Assembly (NCBI RefSeq): GCF_008386395.1
Contig: NZ_CP043761.1
Location: forward strand, 2,852,001-2,916,000
DNA from: Paenibacillus sp. 37
Lineage (GTDB): Bacteria; Bacillota; Bacilli; Paenibacillales; Paenibacillaceae
Direction: 5' to 3'
DNA length: 64,000 nucleotides
Shown here: positions 36,474 to 44,422 of the stretch, piece after piece
Numbering within the stretch: position 1 is the first letter of the stretch
Layout: each line of letters starts with the position of its first letter
Position numbers and translations under genes: made by a program
Notes under the pieces: model-generated
Database searches by the model: none
The model's input: only the letters and a program-made list of their open reading frames with translations
Told to the model about the DNA's origin: nothing

Positions 36474-36809
36474 TTGCAGGTTAACAAACAAATGATTAAA
36501 GGTAGTACCGAAACATTAATTCTGACCTTGCTTCAGGAACGACCGTTGTATGGTTATGAATTAATTAAGGAATTACATCGTCAATCCGAGGGTGTGTTTA
36601 ATCTAAAAGAAGGCACGTTATATCCTATTTTGCATGCCATGGAGATTGAAGGATGGGTAGAGTCGTACTGGATGGAGGTTGAAGGCCGTAAACGTAAATA
36701 TTATTCGATCCGAGACAAGGGCATGGAGGCCTTAAAAAGTAAAAAAGCGGAGTGGAATTTGTTCCGCAGAGCTGTGGATCGGGTGCTCGGGGAAGGTGGC
36801 CTGACATGA
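36474..36809 (+). CDS. PadR family transcriptional regulator
   Basis: A 111-aa PadR winged-helix repressor: 'MIKGSTETLILTLLQERPLYGYELIKEL' and 'FNLKEGTLYPILHAMEIEGWVESYW' are the family signature, with a wing 'GRKRKYYSIRDKG'. TTG 36474 is the best start, with AGGAAGGAG (36457-36465) 8 nt upstream; GTG 36465 lies inside that site. The last codons overlap the next gene by ATGA, so the two are translationally coupled. It likely regulates its own operon. The 271-bp region upstream is AT-rich, with no gene seen. Confidence 0.9.
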   Translation: MQVNKQMIKGSTETLILTLLQERPLYGYELIKELHRQSEGVFNLKEGTLYPILHAMEIEGWVESYWMEVEGRKRKYYSIRDKGMEALKSKKAEWNLFRRAVDRVLGEGGLT

Positions 36810-38155
36810 CGAATCGACATGAACGAATTGAACATTATCTTGATCACATATGTGTTCAGGTTAAAGCTCGCGAAGTACATAACGACTTGCGTGATGAGTT
36901 GGGAAACCACATGGAAGAGATGATTTTGGACAAAGAACAAGAAGGTTATTCAGAAGAAGAAGCAATTGCATACGCCATTGAACAGATGGGCGATCCAGCT
37001 GTTGTAGGCAAGAGTATGCACCGGTTACATCGTCACCGAATGCATTGGGGGCTGTTAGTTGGATTAATTGCTTTGTCTATAATAAGTCTGTTCTTAATGT
37101 GGGTTTTTACGATTAATGTAGCAGATGAAAAGTATCAGTTCTTATATCGCAATCATGTCGTGTACACCGTTATAGGTGTAATGTTGATGTTGTTCTTTAT
37201 TTACTTTGATTATCGTAAGTTGAAAAAAGCTGCTTGGTGGATCTATATTCTACTGAATGTCATGTTGTGGATCAGTCCAATGATAACTACAGATATTTAT
37301 GGTAATAGCAGATATTGGAGCTTATTTGGCTTAACACTAGACCTTACCACAGCTTCAGTGTGGATTTTGCCACTTGCTATAGGTGCCATTATGCTGGACA
37401 AGCTTCGTTCCAATTGTAATATGCAATCCATATTAGCCTACATTGCGATGGTAACGATTCCCGCAGTACTATTGTTTCAAACGTTGGACTGGGTTCGCTT
37501 GTTTCTGTTTGGCATAATGTCCATTATTTTATTTGGCTGGCTCACGCGAAAGTGGCTTTATACAGTCATAGGTGCTGTTATAACAGGAATTATTTTTGTA
37601 TTGTTATTGTTCTTTGCAGATCAATACGGACGACTGGAGAGGCTCACTGTCGTTTTAAATCTTCAGGATGACCTTTATGGCAGTGCCTATAGTAACTATT
37701 CCATTATCGAAATTATTAGATCATCAGGTTGGTGGGGTAACGGGATTGATACAACGTTTGACAGGTTTAAAACGAGTTATTTCAATTACCCAGGTGTGCT
37801 GCTCATTGATGTGTTTGGCTGGTCTGCCGGGATACTGCTATTGGTGGCGATCATCTGGTTTGTTGCCAATATGGTGAAAATGCTTCCTCGCATATGGGAT
37901 GATTTTGGCCGTATGATTATTGTCAGTATCACAGCTATGTTTGCAATGCAAATCATCTATTCGCTGGCTATGACTACCGGAAAAGCACCTATTATCAGTA
38001 TCACTTTTCCTTTAATTGGATACGGAAATCACTTGATGTTTGATTACGCCATGCTCGGTTTACTGCTCGGCATTTACCGCCGGAAGGATACTACTTCGAA
38101 GAAAAATGACGAAATGCCGAAGAAGATGGATGCCGACCTACTGACCAATTCATAG
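36806..38155 (+). CDS. HAAS-domain / FtsW-RodA-SpoVE-like (SEDS) membrane protein
   Basis: 449 aa. The N-terminal 80 residues form a permease-prefix (HAAS/DUF1700-type) domain ('HLDHICVQVKAREVHNDLRDELGNHMEEMI...') that in such operons pairs with the PadR regulator. It is followed by ten or so membrane helices resembling SEDS proteins. The C-terminal 'TGKAPIISITFPLIGYGNHLMFDYAMLGLLLGIYRR' recalls the conserved FtsW/RodA end. SEDS proteins polymerise glycan from lipid II, but this one is diverged and its activity is unproven. The ATG at 36806 lies within the PadR stop overlap; the longer upstream frame is rejected. Confidence 0.85.
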   Translation: MTNRHERIEHYLDHICVQVKAREVHNDLRDELGNHMEEMILDKEQEGYSEEEAIAYAIEQMGDPAVVGKSMHRLHRHRMHWGLLVGLIALSIISLFLMWVFTINVADEKYQFLYRNHVVYTVIGVMLMLFFIYFDYRKLKKAAWWIYILLNVMLWISPMITTDIYGNSRYWSLFGLTLDLTTASVWILPLAIGAIMLDKLRSNCNMQSILAYIAMVTIPAVLLFQTLDWVRLFLFGIMSIILFGWLTRKWLYTVIGAVITGIIFVLLLFFADQYGRLERLTVVLNLQDDLYGSAYSNYSIIEIIRSSGWWGNGIDTTFDRFKTSYFNYPGVLLIDVFGWSAGILLLVAIIWFVANMVKMLPRIWDDFGRMIIVSITAMFAMQIIYSLAMTTGKAPIISITFPLIGYGNHLMFDYAMLGLLLGIYRRKDTTSKKNDEMPKKMDADLLTNS

Positions 38156-38215
38156 GCATCCAAAATCATTACCGCATTATGAATGAAGGTATTGTTATGC
38201 TCGTTTAATGAGCAT

Positions 38216-40009
38216 TCACGGAAACCAGATATGACGCAGGTTCACCCAGCCCTGGCTGTTGAAAGATAGACCACGCACGGAAGGCAAATAAGCGGTTTCT
38301 ACCGGTTTTTTGGATAAATGGAACAGTAAATTCTGATCAACCAAAAATTGCTCAATTCGGTCTAATTCAGAAGTTCGATCTGCTGCAATCGGAGAGGCGA
38401 TAATGGTTTGCAACATCTCATGAATCGTTATACGAGCAGAATCTTCCAGATGCTCGGACAACGTGGAGTAAAGATCATATCTGCGCAGTTCTTCGTCTCT
38501 GTCCCGAATCAGAGAAAAGAGAATCAGATCAGATTCCAGCCGCAGATCTCCTTTGAACTGCTCCATCGTGCCTGTGCGGACGGTACAGGAGTAACCGCAC
38601 TGCTCCAATATAGATGCCAGATGTTGGGCATCCCTGCGATATTGTGGAATGGTTGCAATGTGCAGGGATACGGCTCGAGCAGTGGCAGTGAGTCGTTGAG
38701 ATATATGGTTACATCCCTCCGAATGTACCTGGACCATCTGGGTACTCGCTTTACTAAAATCAGGTACCACAACCTTAGACTCATCTGCATGTCGGTCATC
38801 TTTATACATTTCAGCAAGGCATGACTGGATGTGTGCTCTTACTGCCGGATCGTTTAACGGTCCGGCTTTTTGCGTATTACACGTGAGTAATTTATGAACC
38901 ATCACACCTGCACTAATCTGAGTCCAATCTGCACCCGTAGACGAAGACGGATTATGAACAAGATGGAAGAACGGAGTATCGATATCTTGACTATCGTCCA
39001 TTTTGGCCGAGGCACTCCACGGAATTTGCAGGATATCTACCCGGTCCATATGTGCTCTACCCTGAAAATACGATGAAAAGGCTTCAAGTCTGCACAAGTG
39101 ATCATCCCAGGCAGTGACCTTGAACGGCCCCGTCCCGACAGGTTTTTGCATTCCATGCAGATCACCCGCATGATTCATCTTCAGCTCGTGTGTTCCCGGT
39201 GAGGGTACAATCGCCGCACGACTTGTTGTAAGAAAGGACAGAAACAATTCGTGAGGTTTTTTAAGCCGGAAACACACGGTCAAGGGACTGACCGCTTCAA
39301 TAGATAGAATCTGTTTACTCACATCACGGTACAGTGTTCGGCGGTCTGTAGATTGCAGCCGTTCAAACGTATGCACAATATCATGGGACGTCAGCATCTG
39401 ACCATTGTGAAATGTAATACCTTTTCGTATATAAAACGTCCAGGTCTGTCGGTCAACACTGACATCCCAAGTATGAGCGAGACAGGGGAGAATCTCACCT
39501 TTTTCACCACGTTGAACCAACCCGTCAAAGACATGGCTGGTAACAAAGGATTCAGCTAATAGATTAATGTACAGCGGATCAAGCGCATGAAGCTGTTGGC
39601 GCAGGGGCAACCGAAGCGTATCAATCTGCTCATTGTTGGTGCCGGCTTCCGTATGATGTCCCGAATACCCAAGCAACCACTGATTTAGATGATCCTGCAT
39701 GGTTGTTGAGCTCGAGAATGCACTCACCTGCTCGGCAGCTTCTTGCAACTCCCGGCGATTCATAGCCTCCATCATATATTCTGCGGCGATTTGATCAGCC
39801 GGAACAAGCAAGGTCAGTGATGAACGACGACCACGGCCACGCTGGGAAACCCAACGAATCCAGTCATGGGCAACCATCTTTTTGACAATCGTTAATGTAT
39901 TACGATGCGTACAATTCAGTAATTCAGCGAGATTGGCGAGTGTAAGTTCATGTTCTGTATGGTGACCGTAATGACGATGCAACAGCAGGTATTGCTGATG
40001 TAATTTCAA
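38216..40009 (-). CDS. SgrR-like regulator (HTH plus solute-binding domain)
   Basis: 597 aa, cytoplasmic. An N-terminal winged HTH ('LTLANLAELLNCTHRNTLTIVKKMVAHDWIRWVSQRGRGRRSSL') is fused to an SBP_bac_5 oligopeptide-binding-type domain ('LLAESFVTSHVFDGLVQRGEKGEILPCLAHTWDVS', 'WTFYIRKGITFHNGQMLTSHDIVHTFERL'). This is the SgrR layout, in which a bound small molecule controls an adjacent transporter gene. The likely target here is the divergent gene at 40143 or its own promoter. The start is TTG 40009, with AGGAGGG at good spacing. Confidence 0.88.
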   Translation of the reverse strand: MKLHQQYLLLHRHYGHHTEHELTLANLAELLNCTHRNTLTIVKKMVAHDWIRWVSQRGRGRRSSLTLLVPADQIAAEYMMEAMNRRELQEAAEQVSAFSSSTTMQDHLNQWLLGYSGHHTEAGTNNEQIDTLRLPLRQQLHALDPLYINLLAESFVTSHVFDGLVQRGEKGEILPCLAHTWDVSVDRQTWTFYIRKGITFHNGQMLTSHDIVHTFERLQSTDRRTLYRDVSKQILSIEAVSPLTVCFRLKKPHELFLSFLTTSRAAIVPSPGTHELKMNHAGDLHGMQKPVGTGPFKVTAWDDHLCRLEAFSSYFQGRAHMDRVDILQIPWSASAKMDDSQDIDTPFFHLVHNPSSSTGADWTQISAGVMVHKLLTCNTQKAGPLNDPAVRAHIQSCLAEMYKDDRHADESKVVVPDFSKASTQMVQVHSEGCNHISQRLTATARAVSLHIATIPQYRRDAQHLASILEQCGYSCTVRTGTMEQFKGDLRLESDLILFSLIRDRDEELRRYDLYSTLSEHLEDSARITIHEMLQTIIASPIAADRTSELDRIEQFLVDQNLLFHLSKKPVETAYLPSVRGLSFNSQGWVNLRHIWFP

Positions 40010-40142
40010 GTGTTGATTCCCTCCTGGAGGTGAACTTTACGTATTCCTCTAAAATAAGAAGTTTTATCGATTTTAATTTCTATTTATATTCCTATTTTAT
40101 CATCTAGAATATAGCATAGAAAGGTTAATGGAGGTTTTTCCC

Positions 40143-41762
40143 ATGATTGATAAAATAATGGCTTCACCGCAACGCGCTCTAATCACGCTACTGTCTGCAT
40201 GGGTGCTAGCGATCATTCACCAGTATTTATTCTATGGTAATGAGATTGGCGTATCGTATCCTATCTTTGTAATTCTCTTTTATGTGTTCATGTATCTGTT
40301 TGCAAGGGACCGCATGAGGTCTTTCAAGTTCATTGATGCTTTTGTGGCGGCTGTAGTGCTATTGTTGTCGCTAACGTTCCTGTTATACGACAATGAACTG
40401 TTCCGTGTTCTTAATTTCCTGGTTGTACCCGGCGTAATTATCTTACATATGACCTATCTAATGGGCAGAAAACGGAAGCAGTGGTGGGAGATCGGGTTAA
40501 TCGGTACGGCAATTGACCATTTGCTGCCTCAAGCCATACGTCATTGGGGGACTGTTGCGGCCCTTGCTGTGAGAGCAGGCGGGCGTGGCATGGGCAAATC
40601 ACAGAAAACGGTTGTTTTCAAAGTGCTCATTGGCCTTGTGGCATCCTTGCCTATCCTTGTTGTCGTCATCGCGTTACTGTCTTCTGCTGACGGGGTCTTC
40701 GACCAGTATTTAGCCGGTTTTCCGGAGTGGTTGAATCAGCTGGCTTTTACCCCAGGGATACCGAGAATCATCTGGATTGTCATTGCAGGTGTAGTTCTGT
40801 TCGGTTATGTATGGGGATTTGTACAGCCAATGCAATATGAGGCAGAGAAGAGAGAGAACGCACATTGGAAAAATGGAGCAGCATCCACGGTTGATAAGCG
40901 TGATCACACCTATATATTCTCTCCTGTGGATCCGGCCACTGAAGGTAAGGTTATAAATAAGATTACACCCGAGCCCGAACGCACTCCAGTTCATCGGGAA
41001 CCATTCAGATTAGACCCCATCATTGTGGGGACGATGCTGATTGTCATTAACTGTGTGTACGTTTTATTTGTACTTGTACAGTTTTCGTATCTGTTTGGTG
41101 CAGGAGAGGGGCATCTTCCGGTAGATCTGTCTTACGCAGACTATGCGAGAAGTGGATTCGCAGAGTTAATTCTCGTCACAGGTATTAACTTCTTTATTCT
41201 TATTGTTGCTTTGCAGTATACCCGTTCGAGTGGCAAAGCGGGTTCCATCGTGCATCAGGTACTTCTCCTGATTCTGGTCAGTTGTTCAGCAATTATGTTG
41301 TATTCCGCGTTTATGCGCCTAAATCTTTATGAGCAGGCATATGGATATACATACATCCGCTTTCTGGTACACGCATTCATGATCTTCCTCGCACTCCTGT
41401 TGCTGATCGCTGGCCTTCGTATACGGTACACGTCCATACCGCTGATCCGCTGGTATATTGTGCTTGCGCTCACTGCATATGTTGCTGTCAACTATGTGGG
41501 TATGGATAAACGGATTGCCGAGCTGAATATTGAACGTTATCATCAGACTGGCAATATTGATGCTACCTATCTGGCGAGTCTGTCAGCAGATGCAGTTCCG
41601 TTACTTCGTGCGTTTGCTCTGGAGGAGTACCCCGATCTCAAAAGGGAAATGCTGGAACGTCAAGTCTACTTGGACGAGGATTCATCAAATCGTTCATGGC
41701 CTTCTTATAACGTGGCGAGACACCGAGCTGAGCTAGAAATGTCCAAATTGAGAACGGAATAG
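40143..41762 (+). CDS. DUF4173 membrane protein
   Basis: 539 aa with about twelve hydrophobic helices, a charged cytoplasmic loop near residues 235-285, and a soluble tail ('YLASLSADAVPLLRAFALEEYPDLKREML...') typical of DUF4173/DUF4153-type proteins. The function of the family is unknown. It is divergent from the SgrR-like gene, with 133 bp between them, so control by SgrR is possible. GGAGGT before ATG 40143 supports this start over ATG 40128. Confidence 0.85.
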   Translation: MIDKIMASPQRALITLLSAWVLAIIHQYLFYGNEIGVSYPIFVILFYVFMYLFARDRMRSFKFIDAFVAAVVLLLSLTFLLYDNELFRVLNFLVVPGVIILHMTYLMGRKRKQWWEIGLIGTAIDHLLPQAIRHWGTVAALAVRAGGRGMGKSQKTVVFKVLIGLVASLPILVVVIALLSSADGVFDQYLAGFPEWLNQLAFTPGIPRIIWIVIAGVVLFGYVWGFVQPMQYEAEKRENAHWKNGAASTVDKRDHTYIFSPVDPATEGKVINKITPEPERTPVHREPFRLDPIIVGTMLIVINCVYVLFVLVQFSYLFGAGEGHLPVDLSYADYARSGFAELILVTGINFFILIVALQYTRSSGKAGSIVHQVLLLILVSCSAIMLYSAFMRLNLYEQAYGYTYIRFLVHAFMIFLALLLLIAGLRIRYTSIPLIRWYIVLALTAYVAVNYVGMDKRIAELNIERYHQTGNIDATYLASLSADAVPLLRAFALEEYPDLKREMLERQVYLDEDSSNRSWPSYNVARHRAELEMSKLRTE

Positions 41763-41813
41763 CTGAATAATAGTTGTTTTCACGTACGGATTTATGCAAA
41801 AACAATATGTAAG

Positions 41814-41822
41814 TGTTATAAT
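41814..41822 (+). promoter_or_regulatory. Extended -10 promoter of the leader-yidC unit
   Basis: TGT-TATAAT is a perfect extended -10; no good -35 lies 17 bp upstream. Transcription would begin near 41829, 26 nt before the leader start codon. Confidence 0.6.
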
Positions 41823-41854
41823 ATAAAAACTAACCTATAAAGGGGGTGAATCCC

Positions 41855-42205
41855 TTGTTTGAACTGCAGGAGTTATTACCATATTTATTCTCGATTGGAC
41901 TCATCTTCACCGTCAGTTATGCCTATATTGCCCATCTTCATTGTGGCATGACAGAGTACTGGGTGGAAGGTGGCGTCGGTGGTGGACTTGAACCTGTACT
42001 TCCCGCCCTGTGTTTGGACAGACAGCACAGACAGGAAGACTGGAGCCGCATGATTAGACGAAGAGAAGCGCCCGATGAAGATGAACCAGATTGTCATTCC
42101 TCGTTGAACGATTGGTCAACAAATCAACGAGGAGGATATATATGGAACATAAGACCAACAAGGGATTCACTTTTACTTCGGGCAAGGGACGGATCTATGG
42201 CCTGA
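41855..42205 (+). CDS. Candidate MifM-like translation-arrest leader peptide of yidC
   Basis: A 116-codon ORF starting at TTG 41855, with AGGGGGTG 6 nt upstream. It has one N-terminal membrane segment (residues about 8-30) and a hydrophilic tail with a basic cluster (RMIRRRE) followed by acidic DEDEPD (residues 74-79). B. subtilis MifM has the same order: membrane segment, basic patch, acidic arrest site. MifM stalls translation when YidC activity is low and so opens a hairpin over the yidC2 ribosome binding site. The acidic codons (42074-42091) sit just before the 5' arm of such a hairpin (42098-42107), the right distance for a stalled ribosome to block it. Unlike MifM, the frame runs past the yidC start and overlaps yidC by 64 nt. 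Arrest is inferred, not shown. Confidence 0.68.
   Translation: MFELQELLPYLFSIGLIFTVSYAYIAHLHCGMTEYWVEGGVGGGLEPVLPALCLDRQHRQEDWSRMIRRREAPDEDEPDCHSSLNDWSTNQRGGYIWNIRPTRDSLLLRARDGSMA
42098..42133 (+). promoter_or_regulatory. Hairpin sequestering the yidC ribosome binding site
   Basis: TCCTCGTTGA (42098-42107) and TCAACGAGGA (42124-42133) are perfectly complementary over 10 bp with a 16-nt loop. The 3' arm covers most of the Shine-Dalgarno GAGGAGG (42129-42135), 6 nt before the yidC ATG at 42142. The hairpin should silence yidC unless the 5' arm is held open, for example by a ribosome stalled in the leader. Confidence 0.78.
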
Positions 42206-43020
42206 TTGTGATTTTGTTTGCAGTCATGCTGCTTGCCGGATGCAGCAACAACGTGTCGGAGATTACTTCATCGACACCGGGATTTTTTAATCACTACATT
42301 GTATTTCCACTGTCGTATCTGATTCAGCATATTGCGACTATATTTAACGGAAGCTACGGGGTCGCGATTATCGTGATTACGCTGGTCATTCGTTTAGCAC
42401 TGTTGCCATTGATGATGCGTCAAGCCAAGTCCCAGCAGGGAACACGAGTCATCATGAACGCCATGAAACCCGAAATGGATGCGCTCAAGAAAAAATATGA
42501 AGGCAAAAATGACCCTGCTGATAAGCAAAAGCTATCTCAGGAAACAATGGAACTATACAAGAAACATAAGTTTAATCCGCTGAACATTGGTTGCTTGCCG
42601 ATGCTCATTCAGCTGCCTATACTTTCAGGTATTTACACAGCCATCCGACTTACACCGGAGTTGTCCTCCCATTCGTTCCTTTGGTTCAAACTGGGAGCGC
42701 CGGATTACGTGCTCGCTGTGGTGGTTGCAGTCATATATCTGATCCAAGCTAAAGTATCACAAGCCAATATGGCGCCTGAGCAGCGAAAACAGTTCGCCAT
42801 TATGGGATATCTCTCCCCATTGATGATGGCTTTCTTTTCCCTTTCAGCCCCGGCAGCGATGCCGCTCTACTGGACAGTTGGGGGTTCATTCCTGGTACTA
42901 CAGACATTATTGTTCCGTAAAATGTACCCGGTAGATCACCCGCAGGAGCCTGCTATAATTGAGGTGAAGAAGGTAAAGTCTGCAAAACATAACAAGTCGG
43001 CCAAACCTGCAAAGTCCTAG
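42142..43020 (+). CDS. yidC: Membrane protein insertase YidC (YidC2/SpoIIIJ family)
   Basis: 292 aa. A lipoprotein-type signal (LLAGC lipobox, Cys about 35) precedes five membrane helices typical of Gram-positive YidC. TM1 carries the conserved Arg in the hydrophilic groove ('VIRLALLPLMMRQAKSQ'), there is a charged cytoplasmic hairpin ('MKPEMDALKKKYEGKNDPADKQKLSQE'), and 'NPLNIGCLPMLIQLPILSGIY' follows. The tail is Lys-rich. It inserts membrane proteins alone or with Sec. The start at ATG 42142 is fixed by GAGGAGG, which lies in a regulatory hairpin. The gene is preceded and overlapped by the leader ORF, so expression is probably induced when insertion capacity drops. A terminator follows. 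Confidence 0.93.
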   Translation: MEHKTNKGFTFTSGKGRIYGLIVILFAVMLLAGCSNNVSEITSSTPGFFNHYIVFPLSYLIQHIATIFNGSYGVAIIVITLVIRLALLPLMMRQAKSQQGTRVIMNAMKPEMDALKKKYEGKNDPADKQKLSQETMELYKKHKFNPLNIGCLPMLIQLPILSGIYTAIRLTPELSSHSFLWFKLGAPDYVLAVVVAVIYLIQAKVSQANMAPEQRKQFAIMGYLSPLMMAFFSLSAPAAMPLYWTVGGSFLVLQTLLFRKMYPVDHPQEPAIIEVKKVKSAKHNKSAKPAKS

Positions 43021-43068
43021 AGACTGGCTAGTAGCATCACTATTATAAGAGCATCGTCTATGTATATC

Positions 43069-43114
43069 ACACCCTATAGAGCAGACACAAAGTCTACTTT
43101 ATAGGGTGTTTTTG
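43069..43114 (+). terminator. Terminator after yidC
   Basis: ACACCCTATA (43069-43078) pairs with TATAGGGTGT (43100-43109) around an inner AGAC/GTCT pair, followed by a T-run. Confidence 0.85.
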
Positions 43115-43180
43115 TGAGGGTGAAAAGCCGAGTGATCCAAAAACAATTTTCATAGATCAAAAAAATTTAGTATTTAGTAT

Positions 43181-43222
43181 AAAGGGGAGGAGGATAACAT
43201 ACTTATGGTAGGAGCGAATTAA
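43181..43222 (+). other. Orphan strong Shine-Dalgarno with a 5-codon mini-ORF
   Basis: AAAGGGGAGGAGG (43181-43193) is an excellent ribosome binding site, but the only start after it is ATG 43205 followed by four codons and TAA (43220-43222). It may be a leader mini-ORF, the remains of a deleted gene, or irrelevant if the transcript starts at the promoter downstream. Confidence 0.3.
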
Positions 43223-43294
43223 GCCAATTTCAGAATGAACCCGATGGTGTAGAAACATGGAATAAAAACAAATAAAATTTATTGTTTGGATTTA

Positions 43295-43323
43295 TTGACA
43301 AAATTTGATGCATCAATTACCAT
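43295..43323 (+). promoter_or_regulatory. Sigma-A promoter upstream of uppP and the PKS genes
   Basis: Consensus TTGACA (43295-43300), a 17-bp spacer and TACCAT (43318-43323). It is the best promoter seen in front of the uppP-to-PKS gene string. The leader to uppP would be about 110 nt. The rest of 43115-43441 is AT-rich; besides the mini-ORF nothing is evident. Confidence 0.55.
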
Positions 43324-43441
43324 TTTGTTTAAGAGTTTTGGAGAGGGGCTATTCTAGTGTAAAGACTTGACTTAATATGGCTTTTTATGTAAGTGAATAC
43401 TGTGATAAATTATAATTCATTTAGAATTTGGAGGAAAATTA

Positions 43442-44257
43442 GTGGATATTATTATCGGGCTTATACTGGGAATAGTGGAAGGACTTACGGAATTCGCCCC
43501 AGTGTCATCCACAGGTCATTTGATTCTGGTGGGGCATTTGCTAGGTTTCGAGGGTACTGTACGTGCTTCGACATTCGAGATTGTAATCCAACTCGGTTCA
43601 ATCCTGGCTGTGGCTTTTCTGTTCTGGAAACGAATTCTCAGCATCCTTGGCATCCATGTTGGAGAAGATCGGAAAGCAAACAAAGCTAAGGAAAAATTAA
43701 CACTTCTTCATATCATTATTGGTGTTATCCCTTTTGGTATTGGGGGCGTATTTTTTTACGATTACATAAAAGAGGTTTTGTTCAGTGCTCAAACGGTGGT
43801 TGTAACGTTAATCCTTGGCGGGATTCTGATGATTGCAGCCGAGATATTCAAACCCAAAAAGCCGGCTGCAGAAACATTGGATCAAGTCACTTACCGGCAG
43901 GCTTTAATCGTAGGTCTGTTCCAGTGCTTTGCACTTGTTCCCGGTTTTTCGAGAATGGGTGCCACGCTATCGGGAGGTTTGCTAGCAGGCATGAGTCACA
44001 AAACTGCCTCGGAATTCACGTTTATAATGGCGCTTCCTATTATGTTCGGTGCTTCACTGAAGGATCTATACGAGAGCTGGGATTATCTGTCGGTTGATGA
44101 TCTTCCCTTATTTATTACAGGGTTTGTGACTGCTTTTATTGTAGCCATGATTGCAGTTAAATTTTTCCTGAAGTTAATTAACCGGATTAAACTGATTCCT
44201 TTTGCAATCTATCGTTTTGTATTGGCAGCCGCTTTTTGGATCTTTTTGCTTAACTAA
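43442..44257 (+). CDS. uppP: Undecaprenyl-diphosphatase UppP/BacA
   Basis: A 271-aa integral membrane enzyme that dephosphorylates undecaprenyl diphosphate to the carrier lipid C55-P and gives bacitracin resistance when abundant. The first motif '[14 protein letters not shown]' supplies the two Glu (13, 17) and His. The second, '[13 protein letters not shown]', keeps the Ser, Arg and Thr of BacA, but the usual Ser after Arg is Met. GTG 43442 with GGAGG 7 nt upstream is the start. Its position at the head of the gene string that leads into the PKS suggests a dedicated extra copy, perhaps for self-protection. Whether another uppP exists in the genome cannot be seen. Confidence 0.92.
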   Translation: MDIIIGLILGIVEGLTEFAPVSSTGHLILVGHLLGFEGTVRASTFEIVIQLGSILAVAFLFWKRILSILGIHVGEDRKANKAKEKLTLLHIIIGVIPFGIGGVFFYDYIKEVLFSAQTVVVTLILGGILMIAAEIFKPKKPAAETLDQVTYRQALIVGLFQCFALVPGFSRMGATLSGGLLAGMSHKTASEFTFIMALPIMFGASLKDLYESWDYLSVDDLPLFITGFVTAFIVAMIAVKFFLKLINRIKLIPFAIYRFVLAAAFWIFLLN

Positions 44258-44301
44258 AGCATTCTTATTATCTATTACATGTGAATAAATTAACCGTCGC
44301 A

Positions 44302-44368
44302 GGAGTCTTATCCATGATCAGTGTTTTTATAAATCACATTGAAAAGGAAAGACTCCCTTTTATTTTTT
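44302..44368 (+). terminator. Weak terminator or attenuator between uppP and the kinase-like gene
   Basis: GGAGTCTT (44302-44309) pairs with AAGACTCC (44349-44356) over a 39-nt loop containing smaller pairings, then a CTTTTATTTTTT tract. It may terminate or only attenuate the uppP transcript before the PKS genes. Confidence 0.45.
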
Positions 44369-44422
44369 GGAAATAAGTAGTTATCAAAGGGACATTCATC
44401 TACTGGGGTGGGAGCGCAAAAT

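Noticed and set aside
41846..41854. GTG 41846 as start of the leader ORF
   Set aside because: It lies within the AGGGGGTG Shine-Dalgarno itself; TTG 41855 has the correct spacing.
42091..42141. Longer N-terminus for YidC from ATG 42091
   Set aside because: It would precede the Shine-Dalgarno and lipobox signal; ATG 42142 has a perfect site.
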